A stretch of 64,000 bases of DNA from an uncultured Marinoscillum sp. Its GTDB lineage: Bacteria > Bacteroidota > Bacteroidia > Cytophagales > MED-G16. Numbering within the stretch: position 1 is the stretch's first letter; every line of letters starts with the position of its first letter. The stretch spans positions 104,574 to 168,573 of the forward strand of contig CABYXZ010000003.1 of assembly GCA_902523065.1 (NCBI GenBank). The letters run 5' to 3'. Under the pieces are notes generated by a model that saw only the letters and a program-made list of their open reading frames with translations, was not told the DNA's origin and made no database searches. Shown here one piece after another: positions 8,753 through 19,400 of this stretch. Position numbers and translations under genes: made by a program.

Positions 8753-10092
8753 CAAATGAAGAAGAGATTGAGAGATAAAATGTAAAATATTGAAAATAAT
8801 GACTGTAATACAATTGTATTGATATTTGAATTAACTAACTCTCTCTTTTCGTAGTTTCTGTAAAGATTGCTGAAAATATACAGACCAAACAAATACAAAG
8901 CACTATTACCAATTATAAAGAATTGAGAGCTAAAATATTGATGAACATCTAATAGACTTGTGAGGTATACTGATGAGTAAAATGCTAAAGATAAAATTAG
9001 TAAATAACCCCATCTTGAAGCCTTTTTTCCAAGAGTCACAACTAAATGATTTTTTCCTGTCTGAGCATCGCTTTCAGCATCAGGAAATTGATTTATAAAC
9101 AATATGTTAGTAGTTAATAAACCAAAGGGGACACCCAATGATAATAACATGTAAAATTCTGGAGAATATAGAGTAATAGTTTCAACTGAAATAGCATAAC
9201 CTGTTCCCAATGTAAGCATCGGACCAAAAGCTAAAAATATAGCAAGTTCACCCAGTCCTCTTCTAGCAACTAGTCTCAAAGGTCTACCTGTATAAAAATA
9301 TCCTAAAAAAAGACCTGTTAGTCCAATTAAAAAAGCTCCATAAACGTTGTATAATGATCCTGTTGTGGTGTAAATGTTGTAAAATAAACCACCAGCTATT
9401 ATTAAAGATGTAGTTAATAATAAGGTTGCAACAGTTTTTGTTTTCTCAAGCGTAATAATACCAAGTTCTATAGCTCTGCTTCCTCCAGTTATTGCAGCAC
9501 CACCTGGCTGAAAATACTCATTATTAGCCTCATCAGTTCCATCACTCACGTCAAAATAATCATTGAAGACATTTGAGGAAAGATGTAACATAAGAACACC
9601 AAAAACAGCCAGAATAAGATTTAAAGTACTAAATAATCCATCACCAAGACCAGCGTAGTATGAGGCAATAGCAAGCATAGGGAAAATTGATGCAGATGTG
9701 AAGGGTATCCTAGTTATTGCGACCCCTTTAATAATTTTAGTGAGAAAATTAATAGGAACTTCGACAGTCTCATCAATTACAGTTGTTTCACCACAATATC
9801 CTGTTTGTGGCTTATCTTTTCCATTTCCAAACAAAGGTGTAATTCTAATCTTAGCATTTATTTTGGATCCATCTTTTTTCAAAAAGTAGGTTTTACCAAT
9901 AAATTCACCCATTTTATCTGCTGTAGATAACCATGTTGCTACATTCTGGATAACAATCTCACCTGGAGAAAAAATAGAAACTCTTTTTTTTCCAATGATT
10001 TCATCTTTTTTATAACCAAAGATCTCCTCAGCTCCTCTATTCATGGTAAGTACTCTGCCTTCCATATCACAAGTAATCACGCTTCTTTTCAT
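8752..10092 (-). CDS. PAS domain fused to a UbiA (MenA-like) prenyltransferase
   Basis: 446 aa. Residues 1-112 form a PAS domain (DMEGRVLTMNRGAEEIFGY, DEIIGKKR, then FLKKDGSKINAKIRITPL), without the cysteine motif of LOV sensors. Residues about 115-446 are a polytopic UbiA-family prenyltransferase: the first Asp-rich motif is NDYFDVSDGTD (177-187), the second NQFPDAESDAQTGK, with about nine membrane helices. The NDYFD..GTD form resembles MenA (1,4-dihydroxy-2-naphthoate polyprenyltransferase of menaquinone synthesis). There is no stop or frameshift between the parts, and the PAS sequence begins at the first Met, so this is a true fusion. The PAS part might sense redox, light or a ligand and tune the enzyme; that is inference. 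Co-translated with the downstream histidine phosphatase. Confidence 0.85.
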   Translation of the reverse strand: MKRSVITCDMEGRVLTMNRGAEEIFGYKKDEIIGKKRVSIFSPGEIVIQNVATWLSTADKMGEFIGKTYFLKKDGSKINAKIRITPLFGNGKDKPQTGYCGETTVIDETVEVPINFLTKIIKGVAITRIPFTSASIFPMLAIASYYAGLGDGLFSTLNLILAVFGVLMLHLSSNVFNDYFDVSDGTDEANNEYFQPGGAAITGGSRAIELGIITLEKTKTVATLLLTTSLIIAGGLFYNIYTTTGSLYNVYGAFLIGLTGLFLGYFYTGRPLRLVARRGLGELAIFLAFGPMLTLGTGYAISVETITLYSPEFYMLLSLGVPFGLLTTNILFINQFPDAESDAQTGKNHLVVTLGKKASRWGYLLILSLAFYSSVYLTSLLDVHQYFSSQFFIIGNSALYLFGLYIFSNLYRNYEKRELVNSNINTIVLQSLFSIFYILSLNLFFI

Positions 10093-10167
10093 AGAATATT
10101 AATTTTGTGTTAACCTATATATATATACTATAAGATTATGTTTTTGTTTAATATTTTAGATCTTAAT

Positions 10168-10947
10168 TCATTCTTTTTCATAATCATCTAATATTTTAAG
10201 CATTCCATCCAAGGTTAGTGATGGGATTATATCGTTAAATTCAGATTTTAATGGCTTTGCAAACTTTGATAGTCCACCAGTTGCTATAACTTTTGTTTCA
10301 CCAATTAGCTCACTTTTAATTTTAAATAACATTTCTTTAACTAAACCAATATATCCATACATTATTCCACTTTGGATAGAATGAATTGTATTTTTACCAA
10401 TTACCTTTTCCGGTATTTCCAAATCAATAACTGGTAAATTAGCTGTATTCTTATAGAGTGAGTTAATTGCTGTCTTCAGTCCTGGGACAATATTTACACC
10501 TAAAACCTCATTGTTTTTTGAAACTACGGTAAATGTTAGCGCAGTTCCAAAATCTACAATTATCACATTACTATCATACAAACTTGAAGCTTCTACTGCA
10601 TTTGATAATAAATCGGTACCAATCTCATTTATATTATCAATAGATACCTTTACATTTTTGACTAAAGAAGCTCTAACTATATGAATATTTTCACATAACA
10701 TATCATTACATGAGATTTTAACAATATCAGTCAGTGTTGGAACTACACTGCTAATTATTACTGCATTAACATTTGAAGGATTAAAGTCGTTTAATGAAAT
10801 TATTTTCTTGAGTTTTTTTTGAAATGACCAGTAAGTAAAATTTTTTTTGGTACTTAATCTATATATTTTCTCCCATTTCCCATTAGTGTATAGTCCTATT
10901 ACGACATTAGAATTTCCAATATCAACAGCTATTTTAATCTTTTTCAT
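10168..10947 (-). CDS. coaX: type III pantothenate kinase
   Basis: 259 aa. Catalyses the first committed step of coenzyme A synthesis in the cytoplasm. ASKHA-fold signatures: phosphate-1 loop DIGNSNVVIGLY (residues 9-20), the IIVDFGTALTF loop with its catalytic Asp, NIVPGLKTAINSLYKNTANL, which binds pantothenate, and the adenosine motif VIATGGLSKF. The length matches the family. Its start lies inside the end of parC (14-bp overlap), indicating one transcript parE-parC-coaX; this arrangement looks like compaction rather than a functional link. Confidence 0.93.
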   Translation of the reverse strand: MKKIKIAVDIGNSNVVIGLYTNGKWEKIYRLSTKKNFTYWSFQKKLKKIISLNDFNPSNVNAVIISSVVPTLTDIVKISCNDMLCENIHIVRASLVKNVKVSIDNINEIGTDLLSNAVEASSLYDSNVIIVDFGTALTFTVVSKNNEVLGVNIVPGLKTAINSLYKNTANLPVIDLEIPEKVIGKNTIHSIQSGIMYGYIGLVKEMLFKIKSELIGETKVIATGGLSKFAKPLKSEFNDIIPSLTLDGMLKILDDYEKE

Positions 10948-13564
10948 TAAATAAATTTAGTTGATCTGAGTCTAGATCTAGCTCTATTGATTCTCCTACC
11001 TCAAAATTTTCATCATTTTTATTTTCTTTATTATCAGTTTCATTAACATTTTCATCATCCGGTTTTTTAGTTTCGACTCTTTCTTTGAATTTAAAAGATC
11101 CTGAACGTATCTTTTCTGTTGATATTTTATTACCAATTGATTTCCAACCTTTAACATCAATGAAACTGTCTAAATCTAAGTCTAATGGTTTCAATTTTTT
11201 ATTAGAAAAATATTTATACGTTACAATTTCTCCTAAATTATATGTGATAAACTCAAGTTTTGATCCCTTTTCTTGAGAAATAAAACAAAACTTTTTATTC
11301 ATTGTGATGGTTTCAATCTTAAATCTTTTCACGTAATAATTTTTACTCATACCATCAAAATAAATTGACGATACAACACCATCACTCTCAAATTTATTTA
11401 ATGACAAGATATTGTTCCAATCATATCTATTTGTTATTTCAAATGAGGTAAGTTCATAGTTTCCATCCTTAAAAAATACGACAATCATATCATCTCCATT
11501 AAACTTTCCAACAAACTCCCCTCTTCCGTCACTATTTAATCTACCAATAGAATTATCATAATAAATTTTAATTCCAGAGAGAGTTGACAATCCTAAATGT
11601 TTATGTTTAACTGCTCTCAACCTATATTTAGAAAGAATATTTCCTTTAGATGCTTTACCTTTTATCTCAATATCTCCAAAATCATAATCAAATACTTTTT
11701 TTCTTGCTTTTTGGGAAGCATGAATATGGGCTGTTACAACTTCGGATTCGCCATTAGGTCTTGATTCTATATAAAGAAGTTTCGTGCCTTTTTCAGATTT
11801 AGATACGTTATAAACTCTTTCTTTTGTGGCAGAAGTTACTTGAAACCTCTTCACATAACTGTATCCTGATTTACCGTCTAGATAAGCACAATTAAAAACC
11901 ATCCTTTTATCACTTTTCTTCCAAATCTGAGTCAGAATAACGTTTTTACCAACAAAAACTTTATCCTGAATCTTTACAATTTTATATGATCCATCAGCAC
12001 AAAATGATATGATATCGTCAATATCAGAACAATTGCAAACAAATTCATCTTTCTTAATACCATATCCAATAAATCCTTCTTTTCGATTTACGTATAATTT
12101 TACATTATTAGCTGCAACAGATTTAACCTTTATGTTCTCAAACTTTACTATCTCAGTCTTTCTTTTTCTTCCCTTTCCAAAATTATTCAGGATATTATAA
12201 TAGTAGTCAATAGTATAATCAGTTAAGTTTTTTAAATTTTTTAATGTTTTGGATAAATCGTTTTCAAATTTAAGAATAGTATCATCTAATCTGTTTTTAT
12301 CAAACTTAGAAATTCTTTTTATCTTAATTTCAGTAAGCCTAATGATATCGTCTCTATTAACATCTCTGTAAAAATCTTTTTTATATGGATTTAAGGCTTT
12401 ATCAATTGTATCAAGAACTTCTTCCCACGTCTCGCATGTCTCTATTTTTTGATAAATTTTCTTATCTATAAATATTTTTTCAAGTGTTGAGAAAAGTATC
12501 TTTTCTTTTAATTCATCTCTTTTAATTTCAAGTTCTTTTTTGAGTAGATTTTTAGTTGATTCTGCTGAATACTTTAAGACATCTTTAACGCCTAAAAACT
12601 GAGGTTTTTCGTTAACAATGACACAAGCGTTAGGTGAAATAGAAACTTCGCAGTCAGTGAAAGCATAGAGGGCATCAATTGTTATGCTGGGAGACTGATT
12701 CTTATTCAAATGAACTAATATCTCAACATCTTCTGCTGTATTATCAACAACCTTTTTTATTTTGATTTTTCCTTTATCGTTTGCTTTAAGGATTGATTCT
12801 ATAATACTTGTAGTTGTTGTATTATAGGGAATATCTTTTATTACAAGGGTTGTTTTATCTAGTTCAAGTATTCTTGATCGGACTCTTATCTTACCACCTC
12901 TTTTACCATCATTATAATCTGAAATATCTACCATTCCTCCAGTTAGAAAATCTGGATACAACTTAAAAGACTTTCCCTTCAGATATGATATTGATGATTT
13001 AATAAGTTCATTAAAGTTGTGAGGCATTATTTTAGTGGATAATCCAACAGCAATACCCTCAGCCCCAGAGGTTAATAACATTGGGAATTTTACTGGAAGA
13101 TTAACTGGTTCTTTCTTTCTCCCGTCATAAGATAACTTCCACTCAGTCGTTTTATCATTAAAAATTGTTTCAATAGCAAATTTTGATAATCTAGCCTCTA
13201 TATACCTTGATGCTGCTGCCTTGTCTCCGGTTCTAACATCACCCCAGTTTCCTTGAGTGTCAATTAGAAGGTCCTTCTGACCCATATTAACCAAGGCGTC
13301 TTCAATTGATGCATCACCGTGAGGGTGATATTGCATACTACTTCCAATTATATTAGCACACTTGTTGTATCTTCCATCCTCAATCATATTCATGGAATGT
13401 AATATTCTTCTCTGTACTGGTTTTAGACCGTCATCAATAGATGGAATTGCCCTTTCTAAAATCACGTATGATGCATAGTCGAGAAACCAATCCTCATAAA
13501 GATCAGATACTGGATTGTCAGATTTTAGTTGAATTTCCTCCAAATTCTTATCTAATTCACTCAT
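10934..13564 (-). CDS. parC: DNA topoisomerase IV subunit A
   Basis: 876 aa. Breakage-reunion subunit of topoisomerase IV, which unlinks replicated chromosomes. The N-terminal winged-helix region contains the quinolone-pocket segment GSSMQYHPHGDASIEDAL and the catalytic tyrosine Tyr121 in ASRYIEARL, close to E. coli numbering. A coiled-coil region follows (about 330-470), then a C-terminal beta-propeller-like region without a clear GyrA box, favouring ParC over GyrA. The last 50 residues are acidic and low in complexity. Two bases separate it from the parE stop. Pairing with a 619-aa ParE supports the topoisomerase IV assignment. Confidence 0.9.
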   Translation of the reverse strand: MSELDKNLEEIQLKSDNPVSDLYEDWFLDYASYVILERAIPSIDDGLKPVQRRILHSMNMIEDGRYNKCANIIGSSMQYHPHGDASIEDALVNMGQKDLLIDTQGNWGDVRTGDKAAASRYIEARLSKFAIETIFNDKTTEWKLSYDGRKKEPVNLPVKFPMLLTSGAEGIAVGLSTKIMPHNFNELIKSSISYLKGKSFKLYPDFLTGGMVDISDYNDGKRGGKIRVRSRILELDKTTLVIKDIPYNTTTTSIIESILKANDKGKIKIKKVVDNTAEDVEILVHLNKNQSPSITIDALYAFTDCEVSISPNACVIVNEKPQFLGVKDVLKYSAESTKNLLKKELEIKRDELKEKILFSTLEKIFIDKKIYQKIETCETWEEVLDTIDKALNPYKKDFYRDVNRDDIIRLTEIKIKRISKFDKNRLDDTILKFENDLSKTLKNLKNLTDYTIDYYYNILNNFGKGRKRKTEIVKFENIKVKSVAANNVKLYVNRKEGFIGYGIKKDEFVCNCSDIDDIISFCADGSYKIVKIQDKVFVGKNVILTQIWKKSDKRMVFNCAYLDGKSGYSYVKRFQVTSATKERVYNVSKSEKGTKLLYIESRPNGESEVVTAHIHASQKARKKVFDYDFGDIEIKGKASKGNILSKYRLRAVKHKHLGLSTLSGIKIYYDNSIGRLNSDGRGEFVGKFNGDDMIVVFFKDGNYELTSFEITNRYDWNNILSLNKFESDGVVSSIYFDGMSKNYYVKRFKIETITMNKKFCFISQEKGSKLEFITYNLGEIVTYKYFSNKKLKPLDLDLDSFIDVKGWKSIGNKISTEKIRSGSFKFKERVETKKPDDENVNETDNKENKNDENFEVGESIELDLDSDQLNLFNEKD

Positions 13565-13566
13565 TT

Positions 13567-15426
13567 CTATGTTTCAATTAAGTCCTTTTCTACTCTTAAC
13601 TTATCAATTATAAATTCTTGTCTGTCAGGTGTATTTTTACCCATGTAGAAGGTAAGTAAATCTTGAATCTTTGATTTCTTATTTAAAATAATGGGTTCAA
13701 GCCTAATTTGATCTCCAATAAAATTTTTAAATTCCGATGGTGAAATCTCTCCTAATCCCTTAAATCTAGTTATCTCGGGATTTTTTCCAACCTCTTCAAC
13801 AGCAGCATTTCTTTCCTTGTCGTCATAACAGTATATGGTCTTCTTTTTATTTCTTACCCTAAATAAAGGTGTCTCCAGAATATAGACATGACCCATCTTA
13901 ACTAAATCAGGAAAAAACTGTAGAAAATAGGTTAGTAACAATAATCGAATATGCATGCCGTCAACATCTGCATCTGTTGCAATTACGATTTTTTTATATC
14001 GAAGACCTTCAAGTCCATCCTCAATATTTAGCGCATGCTGTAATAAATTAAATTCTTCGTTTTCGTATACTATTTTTTTAGTATGTCCAAAACAATTAAA
14101 AGGTTTACCTCTAAGACTAAATACAGCCTGAGTTTGAACATCTCTTGATTTTGTTATTGAGCCACTTGCAGAATCTCCCTCAGTTATAAATATCATTGAA
14201 TTATTTTTAAGCTCTTCATCTCCCCTTTTATCATTATAGTGGATCCTACAATCCCTTAATTTTTTATTGTGAAGTTTAGCCTTCTTAGCTCTTTCATTAG
14301 CCAACTTCTTTATACCTGCAATTTCTTTTCTCTCTCTTTCGGACTGAATAATCCTTTTCTGTATAGCCTGAGCTGTATCACTATTTTTATGAAGAAAATT
14401 ATCTAATTCTTTCTTTACAAATTCATTTACAAAAGCTCTGACGGTCTGACCTTTTGGACTAACGTTAAGTGAACCTAGTTTTGTCTTTGTTTGCGATTCA
14501 AAAACAGGCTCCTGAACCCTTATAGCTACAGCACCTGAAATACTTGCTCTAATATCAGTAGCATCGTAATCCTTCTTAAAAAACTCTCTAATCGTCTTCA
14601 CTACAGCTTCTCTAAATGCTGCAAGATGAGTTCCACCCTGAGTAGTGTACTGACCATTAACAAATGAGTAATATTCTTCTCCATAATTATTAGTATGTGT
14701 CATGGCACACTCTATTTCTTTACCTTTAAAATGTATGATTGGATATCTAATAGATTCCTGATCGGTTTTATTCTCTAATAAGTCTAATAGGCCGTTTTCA
14801 GAATGATACTTTTTTCCGTTGTAATTGAGGGTAAGACCGGAGTTGAGATAAGCATAATTCCATATCTGGTCTTCTAAGTATTCGGGTATGTAATTATAAT
14901 TTTTAAATATTGAGTTGTCAGGCTCAAATCTTATCAAGGTACCATTTTTTTGTTCAGTTGAAGACACTGGACTATCTGAGGTGTTCTCTCCTTTTATAAA
15001 CTCAGCTTGTTTAATTTCGCCCTCTCTGTAAGACTCAATCTGAAATTTGGTAGAGAGTGCATTTACCGCCTTCAGTCCTACTCCGTTAAGGCCAACTGAT
15101 TTCTGAAAAGCTTCAGAATCATACTTTCCACCGGTATTAATTTTAGAAACACAGTCTATCACCTTACCAAGAGGAATACCTCTACCATAATCCCTTACCT
15201 CTACCCTGTGATCTTTTACTTTAATTTTAATTTGCCTCCCATGTCCCATTAGGTGTTCATCAATCGAATTATCAATAACCTCTTTTATAAGAACGTATAT
15301 ACCATCATCTTTTGCAGAACCATCCCCCAACTTTCCAATGTACATTCCAGGTCTAGTACGTATATGCTCCTTCCAATCCAGAGACCGAATACTATCTTCA
15401 GTATACGTATTTTTCTTGTTTTCCAT
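13567..15426 (-). CDS. parE: DNA topoisomerase IV subunit B
   Basis: 619 aa. ATPase subunit of topoisomerase IV. GHKL motifs: RPGMYIG (25-31), [10 protein letters not shown] with Glu49 and Asn53 for catalysis and Mg binding, GRGIPLG, and [20 protein letters not shown] motifs: [11 protein letters not shown] and the metal-binding [10 protein letters not shown]. The C-terminal [15 protein letters not shown] is conserved in type II topoisomerases. Upstream are 46 bp of AT-rich sequence after the PorP/SprF-like gene, in which I see no clear consensus promoter. Confidence 0.93.
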   Translation of the reverse strand: MENKKNTYTEDSIRSLDWKEHIRTRPGMYIGKLGDGSAKDDGIYVLIKEVIDNSIDEHLMGHGRQIKIKVKDHRVEVRDYGRGIPLGKVIDCVSKINTGGKYDSEAFQKSVGLNGVGLKAVNALSTKFQIESYREGEIKQAEFIKGENTSDSPVSSTEQKNGTLIRFEPDNSIFKNYNYIPEYLEDQIWNYAYLNSGLTLNYNGKKYHSENGLLDLLENKTDQESIRYPIIHFKGKEIECAMTHTNNYGEEYYSFVNGQYTTQGGTHLAAFREAVVKTIREFFKKDYDATDIRASISGAVAIRVQEPVFESQTKTKLGSLNVSPKGQTVRAFVNEFVKKELDNFLHKNSDTAQAIQKRIIQSERERKEIAGIKKLANERAKKAKLHNKKLRDCRIHYNDKRGDEELKNNSMIFITEGDSASGSITKSRDVQTQAVFSLRGKPFNCFGHTKKIVYENEEFNLLQHALNIEDGLEGLRYKKIVIATDADVDGMHIRLLLLTYFLQFFPDLVKMGHVYILETPLFRVRNKKKTIYCYDDKERNAAVEEVGKNPEITRFKGLGEISPSEFKNFIGDQIRLEPIILNKKSKIQDLLTFYMGKNTPDRQEFIIDKLRVEKDLIET

Positions 15427-15472
15427 TAAGGAATTAAATATAAGAATTGATTACAATAAATACATTCTTTAA

Positions 15473-16429
15473 CTAAAAAATATCGAAGGCTTTTAGTCTT
15501 ATTGAGTAGATTGGAACGTTATTTCTTACGTTATCACCAATAAAATTATTGATATAAATTTCTAAAGAGGTTCTTTGATAAAAATTAAGACTAATTCCAC
15601 CAAATACTTCAACCAAATCTCTTGAACCGCCCATAATTGAAATGTTTTCAGATAGTGGAATCTTTGCTCCAAAAGAGTAAAAGTTTGGTTCACTGTCTAT
15701 TATAACATAGTTACCACTAACAGAAAGAACGCTTCCGCCGATTGGTATATCATATGATAATGTTGCAATTGTTGCATTACCAAATGGATCAAATTTTCCT
15801 TCTTGGTAGCTGAACTTTTCCTCACTAACTAGGCCTATCTTTGTTGACAATCCAATAAGAAAATTCCTCGTGTAAACAGTTACACCCGGGGTAAGACCAA
15901 ATATTGATTGTTTGAATCCATTTGAGGACCAATTCTGGTAAAGGGGATCTGATGTGTCCCATGCTAATAAATCAAACTTATCCTGAGAAAAAGATGCCTT
16001 CATTGCAAACATAACATTCATTTCTCTATTTAGCTGTTGTCTGTAACCCAAGGTAAGACCTGCTGATAGTCTTCTAAAGATATCATTTGAGTAGTTAAGA
16101 AGATCTATACTTGTCTGGAAGTGATTATTTGTAATTCTCTGTGAGCTTCTTCTTCCGCTATTATTTGAAAAGTATCCTGGAGCTGGACAATAAATTAGGT
16201 TGTCAGTCATCCTAAAACTTGCAGATGCGTAGGAAAGAGCAGAATTAAATCTTGAACCTCTAATAGACCTAGTATCAAGAATGGTCAGTGAGTTCCTTCC
16301 ATCAATACCAGCAAGTGCAGGATTTACCAGAATATTATTATCAGCAGCTCGTAACACTTCAATATACTCTTGAGAAAGTGTTAGATTAGAATAAGTTATT
16401 CCAATAAGTAGTAATATAATTTTTTTCAT
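15473..16429 (-). CDS. divergent PorP/SprF-like T9SS outer-membrane protein
   Basis: 318 aa with a signal peptide (cleavage near Ser19-Gln20) and a beta-rich body. It keeps parts of the PorP/SprF pattern (NNILVNPALAGIDGRNSL near the N-terminus, then barrel-like strands such as FRRLSAGLTLGYRQQLN), but lacks the usual QD..FSHYMFN opening and the SPRYF end seen in the protein at 29532-30485. PorP/SprF proteins work with type-B T9SS clients, anchoring or exporting the partner encoded next to them. Its ATG overlaps the stop of the 1116-aa secreted protein by one base (TAATG), so that protein is the obvious partner. Confidence 0.7.
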   Translation of the reverse strand: MKKIILLLIGITYSNLTLSQEYIEVLRAADNNILVNPALAGIDGRNSLTILDTRSIRGSRFNSALSYASASFRMTDNLIYCPAPGYFSNNSGRRSSQRITNNHFQTSIDLLNYSNDIFRRLSAGLTLGYRQQLNREMNVMFAMKASFSQDKFDLLAWDTSDPLYQNWSSNGFKQSIFGLTPGVTVYTRNFLIGLSTKIGLVSEEKFSYQEGKFDPFGNATIATLSYDIPIGGSVLSVSGNYVIIDSEPNFYSFGAKIPLSENISIMGGSRDLVEVFGGISLNFYQRTSLEIYINNFIGDNVRNNVPIYSIRLKAFDIF

Positions 16430-19400
16430 TATCTATCTAAAAATAATACTCCAACAATTGTTCTTGCCCTGACATCGTCATACTCTACGGGAGTAATCTC
16501 GTAAAAATATATGCCTTTATCAGCTTCTCCAGCAGTAGATTGATCAGAACCATCCCAAATAATATCAGTATTTGATATCGATTCGTAGACGATTCTTTGG
16601 TACCTATCTACTATTTTAACTTCAAATTTAACGTTTTCAATAGTTATATTCTTACACTTTACCGTAAAAAAGTCGTTAAACCTATCTGAGTTTGGTGTAA
16701 AATACGACGGCAATTCGTACTCAGGAAACTGAATATTTTCTATGTTAATCAAAATTTTAGCATAATTTGATATACATCCTACTGAATCTTGTACTGCATA
16801 AGTTATGCTATCTCTCTTACTTGGTGATCCTATATAATCGTACGTTATTGTCCCATCATTATTCACAGTTAAATCTCCATAAAGAGGTGGGTCAAGAATA
16901 AAAATACTAGAAGAGTCAAGAGGATTATCTTTATCATAATCATTGGCAATTAAGTCTTTAATGATAAGATCGTTACTAAGTGCATCTACAAATATCGTAT
17001 CATCAACAGCAACAGGACAGTCATTTATTGAATTCACTCTAATAGTTACTGTTGCGGTAGTCGAACACGAAGTTGATGGATCGGGGTCAGTAATTTCATA
17101 CTGGAATGTTACCATCTCAGGTCCTGGAGCAGCTATTTGGTTTGGAGGAGTATACGTAAAAGAACCATCAGATCTAAGCTCTAAAGTACCAATAGCTGGA
17201 GGAGTTATCACTGCGTAGTTATTATCATCAGTATCAACATCTCCGTCAGTATCATTTCTCGCTACAGTGGAGTCGAGTACAAAACCTTCATTAATGAAGA
17301 ATATATCATCTACAGCTACAGGACAATCGTTTACTTGATCAATACATAGGGTTACTAATGCAGTATCAAGGCTATTAAAATCACCATCAAATGCTATATA
17401 TGTAAAATAATCAACGGTCTCTTCATTTCCATTATGTGTGTAAGAGAAAGTTCCGTCATCATTGAATGTTAATGTACCATGAGATACATCATCAATTAGA
17501 ATTGCTTGAAGAGTATCATCTTTAACATCTGGGTCTGTGTCGTTGCCAAGGACTCCATCACCGTAGGTAGTAATGTCTAAAGTTTCTCCTTCTTTAATAC
17601 ATGGTATATAGCTGTCATCAATGGCTAACGGCGGTTTATCGTCAACAGAGTCAACAGATAATGTTACGGTATATACAGCTCCGCTACATTCACCATCAGA
17701 TAACCTGTAAGAAAACTGATCTGTAAAATTCTCGCTGTCGTCATGAGTGTATACGAATGAGCCATCAGAGTTTAAAGTGAAACCTCCAACATGATAAAGA
17801 GGTGGTGTTACTATACTTGCCGTGAGTGGATCACACGAGTTGTCATCTGAATCATTAAATAATACACCTAACATGGAACTGATATCTATTGTTTGTCCCT
17901 CAGAAATTTTATAAAAATCATTTTGACCTGTTGGGCAGACATTGTTGATTGTTATATGTACAGTGTCTATAGTTTCAGTCAGTGAATCCTTTACCTTAAA
18001 TAGGAAGTAATCTTCATTAGGAGTATCAGAGCAGTCGTGCTTGTAGACAAATGATCCATTTGGATCGATACTATTAGATGGAAGGAGGGTACCTCTAAAA
18101 GGAAGTTGATGAATTTCAGCAGTTATAGGAAGGTTAAGATTTCCAGATGAAGCACTTAATATTCCTTGTGCTGAATCTACGACAAGTTCCTTTCCTTCAT
18201 CAACTGCAAAATTAAAAGTCTGAGTGTTAGGCCCCGGGTTATTAATTGTTATAAAAACAGTATCTGTCTCAATTGCATTATCCTCTCCATCAGAAAGTTG
18301 ATAAACAAAATAGTCCTCACTAGGAGTCAATGACCCATCATGGATATATGTAAAAGCACCAGTAGATTCAAGTGTAAAACTACCAAGATGATAACTTGGG
18401 GGCTTAATTAGGTTCACTTTAAGGACATCGCAAGAATTAGAATCAAGGTCATTTGACAAAGCACCACTAAGCTCATCAATGTTTAGAGTTTCTCCAAATT
18501 CTACGCTGTAATAATCAGGCTCCCCAAAAGGGGCTTCATTCAAAATAAATATAATTACACTGTCTTGTAAAATTGATCTAGTACTTCCGTCGAAAACGTC
18601 GTACTGGAAGATATCAACGTCAGCATCGTTACAGTTGTGAATGTACTGGAATGCACCCCTGTTACCAATTTGAAAGATTCCTCCTTGATTGTAAGCTGGT
18701 GGTATCGCTAAGATGGCTCTTAATTCACTATTTAAATTATCAGGATCAATATCATTATTAATAATTAGATCTACATCAGAATTTAAAACAGTAAGTGTGT
18801 CTCCCTCATTCACGTAAAAAGTATCTTTTACAACGATTGGAGGATCGTTTACAGGAGTTATACTAAGAACGACATCTGCAGTATCAGTACACTCACCGTC
18901 AGTCACTACATAAGTAAAAAGATCAGAAAATGTCTCACTTCCATTATGCTGGTACACATATTCACCGTCAGAATTAGTAGCCAGAGTTCCGTTGTCAGGT
19001 AGCTTTATTATACTAAACAATTGTAAAATGTCATTATCATCATCTGTATCATTTGAAAGAACATTTCCTGCAGTTACCCCACCTTCAGGGAGAATATTCC
19101 CATCATCTGATGCGACTGGTGCATGATTATTAGAACCTGACTCGTAAGTCATTCTTATACCATCTATTGCCATGTACGTAATTTTACCTGAAACAAGAAC
19201 AGAGCTAAATATTAGATCTTGAATATTTGAGGTGGCATAGAATTCCATAGTTATCTCTTTCCATTCCTGATTACCAACTCCTAAAAATTGAATTTCATCA
19301 GATAATTGCGTCTCAGTACCAAAGGTGACTGAAACCCTACCGAGATCTCCAGGATTAACATTTAGGTATCCAGCATTAGAAAGATAAAATTTAAGAGTAT

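Noticed and set aside
8753..8755. TTG start one codon upstream of the histidine phosphatase ATG
   Set aside because: The ATG at 8752 follows immediately, overlaps the upstream stop as TGATG, and puts the RHG motif at the usual distance.
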